64,000 bases of DNA from Mesostigma viride (taxonomy: Eukaryota > Streptophyta > Mesostigmatophyceae > Mesostigmatales > Mesostigmataceae), in NCBI GenBank assembly GCA_009746045.1, contig RPFO01000359.1, positions 363,683 to 427,682 of the forward strand, read 5' to 3'. The notes under the pieces were generated by a model. It saw nothing but the letters and a program-made list of their open reading frames with translations, was not told where the DNA came from and did not search any database. This document shows, piece by piece, positions 63,011 through 64,000 of this stretch. The stretch's first letter is position 1. The number at the start of each line of letters is the position of its first letter. The position numbers were made by a program, and so were the translations under genes.

Positions 63011-63102
63011 ACCCCGGCTTGCCCTCCTAGGCATTATATACAATGGCTGCGACCAACTTTGCAACAAGAAAACAGCAAACTCTCCACCTATCCTCCACCC
63101 CC

Positions 63103-63288
63103 TCAAGCCTCGTTTTCAGACGAAGCTTCTCCTGCAACCGGTGCAGGTGCTGGCTCGTGGAACGGTCCCTCCACCGGATTCAATGGCTGCCCCTGGTCGT
63201 CGTGAGTAGGCACAGGCCTAATAACCACCGGAAGCCTCAAACCATACGCGTAATCACGTATCCAGCGAGAACGCCCCCACCTCAACAA
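63103..63288 (-). CDS. Unrecognised ORF, possibly the end of the neighbouring gene
   Basis: About 60 codons with protein-like composition (RWGRSRWIRDYAYGLRLPVV) and an acidic C-terminus. There is no ATG; the frame follows the upstream ORF after a few bases, so a frame change could join the two. Family unknown. Confidence 0.3.
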   Translation of the reverse strand: MLRWGRSRWIRDYAYGLRLPVVIRPVPTHDDQGQPLNPVEGPFHEPAPAPVAGEASSENEA

Positions 63289-63299
63289 ATGGGCCTCAC

Positions 63300-64000
63300 C
63301 TAAACCAACGTTGTCGTCAATGTGGTAGCGATTTCGTCCCGCTGCGCCTGCTCACGGCCCTCCTGAGAGCCGTCGCCCTCGTGACGCCTCTGGGCCGGCT
63401 GAACTACCGCCCCTTCTGGCTGATCTACGAAGTCGTAGAAGGCGTCGTCGGCTGAGACCTCTCGACCGCCAACCACGTCGACAGTCAAACTTAGCTGGTT
63501 TAACTCTCGGCGAGAATGTGGAGTATCCCGACTGGTGTAGATGGAGAAGGGATTAAGAGTAATGAAGACACGATCAGCAGCGCCTCTGGTCAACTCCAAG
63601 ACGGAGTGCGCCAGATTCTGGCACTCTGCCACCAACGCCTGCGTACTGCCACGAACGATGGCCTCCCGCCTGTCCCGGGCGACCTGCACCACGTTTGGCA
63701 CGCCGGTGTAGTCGTCCCCAAGGCGTAGATTGGCGACAAGGTCGTTTATCTCTCGGGCACCCCCGAGGCTTATGGCAATTATCTGCAAAAGCAGAGTGAC
63801 CACCTGCTCAAACGCGAATGCGTTTGTGTGGCCAGCCCGCCAAGACGCTGGCAGCCTTCTGATGATTTCCGCGAGGTCCTCGCGAAATCTCAGCAGCTGC
63901 TCGGCTGCTCCTCGGACGTACTCGCCCGGCGCCGACACCGCACGAATATTTCGGCGCACTTCCTCCGAGTCCTCGTGCCCTCCTGCGGGTACTGGACTGG
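63300..64000 (-). CDS. Unrecognised protein, open at the window edge
   Basis: At least 230 codons, running off the right edge without a start (the GTG at 63959 is internal). It is largely helical (RGAAEQLLRFREDLAEIIRRL; FEQVVTLLLQIIAISLGG), then beta-rich with SIYTSRDTPHSRRELNQLSL. I recognise no family. It is not retrotransposon-like and could be host or viral. Confidence 0.4.
   Translation of the reverse strand, partial: SPVPAGGHEDSEEVRRNIRAVSAPGEYVRGAAEQLLRFREDLAEIIRRLPASWRAGHTNAFAFEQVVTLLLQIIAISLGGAREINDLVANLRLGDDYTGVPNVVQVARDRREAIVRGSTQALVAECQNLAHSVLELTRGAADRVFITLNPFSIYTSRDTPHSRRELNQLSLTVDVVGGREVSADDAFYDFVDQPEGAVVQPAQRRHEGDGSQEGREQAQRDEIATTLTTTLV

Larger units (their letters stand above)
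50642..63034 (-). mobile_element. E1: copia-like element, gag split by nested E2
   Basis: A minus-strand element: gag (63034-63016 plus 55481-54180), integrase (54176-52866), protease (52860-51982) and RT-RNase H (52000-50642). Its LTRs are not identified with certainty: none is seen upstream of gag, where unrelated ORFs begin about 70 bp away. It may be 5'-truncated. It has the same domain order, HGDD box and protease variant as E2 and E3. Confidence 0.8.

Overview
The window is eukaryotic nuclear DNA dominated by mobile elements. It holds several Ty1/copia-like elements, one Ty3/gypsy chromovirus, two non-autonomous LTR elements with no pol, LINE fragments, palindromic foldback-type elements and a DNA transposon. 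Embedded near the left is a decayed endogenous dsDNA virus. Its gene set (FtsK/HerA-type packaging ATPase, virus-type tyrosine recombinase, primase-helicase) is that of polinton-like viruses (PLVs) and relatives that integrate into protist genomes. A unicellular green alga or similar protist is the most likely host, but nothing here fixes the species. Frameshifts are frequent, even in elements whose LTRs look identical, so some may be assembly indels and not decay.

Layout. 1-1735: 3' end of a copia-like element (RNase H and one LTR). 1751-20639: endogenous virus, with a broken virion-type gene on the minus strand, then on the plus strand a coiled-coil protein, the packaging ATPase, a tyrosine recombinase and a primase-helicase of about 1,170 codons. 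Two retrotransposons landed in it: a 2.0-kb TRIM-like element (5354-7361, target duplication TTTAC) in the recombinase, and an 8.2-kb copia-like element, E3 (11578-19731, target duplication CTATA), in the helicase. E3's right LTR carries a nested 1.7-kb DNA transposon. In both cases the viral reading frame resumes exactly after the insertion. 20811-21413: six hairpin repeats just past the viral genes. 21.7-23.8 kb: LINE endonuclease fragment and orphan ORFs. 24028-33000: gypsy chromovirus with a viroplasmin-like ORF in its leader; its integrase is split by a composite palindrome element. 33-39.5 kb: satellite, simple repeats, an unrecognised Gly/Ala-rich protein gene, LINE pieces. 40.2-43.3 kb: minus-strand LINE split by two composite palindrome elements. 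43262-45216: truncated E3 relative. 45290-48152: gag-only LTR element with apparently identical LTRs, inserted in an old minus-strand ORF. 48.4-49.0 kb: palindrome-bearing repeats. 50642-63034: copia-like element E1, its gag split at codon 8 by the complete 7.5-kb copia-like element E2 (55487-63010, target duplication ACCCC). 63.1-64 kb: unrecognised minus-strand ORFs.

The most unusual signal is the copia-like lineage itself (E1, E2, E3). All three have the order gag-integrase-protease-RT-RNase H, where copia normally has protease before integrase. Their RT carries HGDD in place of YVDD, and their protease carries DT(K/N/Q)(A/S) in place of DTGA. Their LTRs begin AGTT and end AACT instead of TG...CA. 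The palindrome elements inside the gypsy and LINE sequences have the same AGTTA...TAACT ends and the same 5-bp target duplications, which suggests they may be mobilised by this lineage's integrase.
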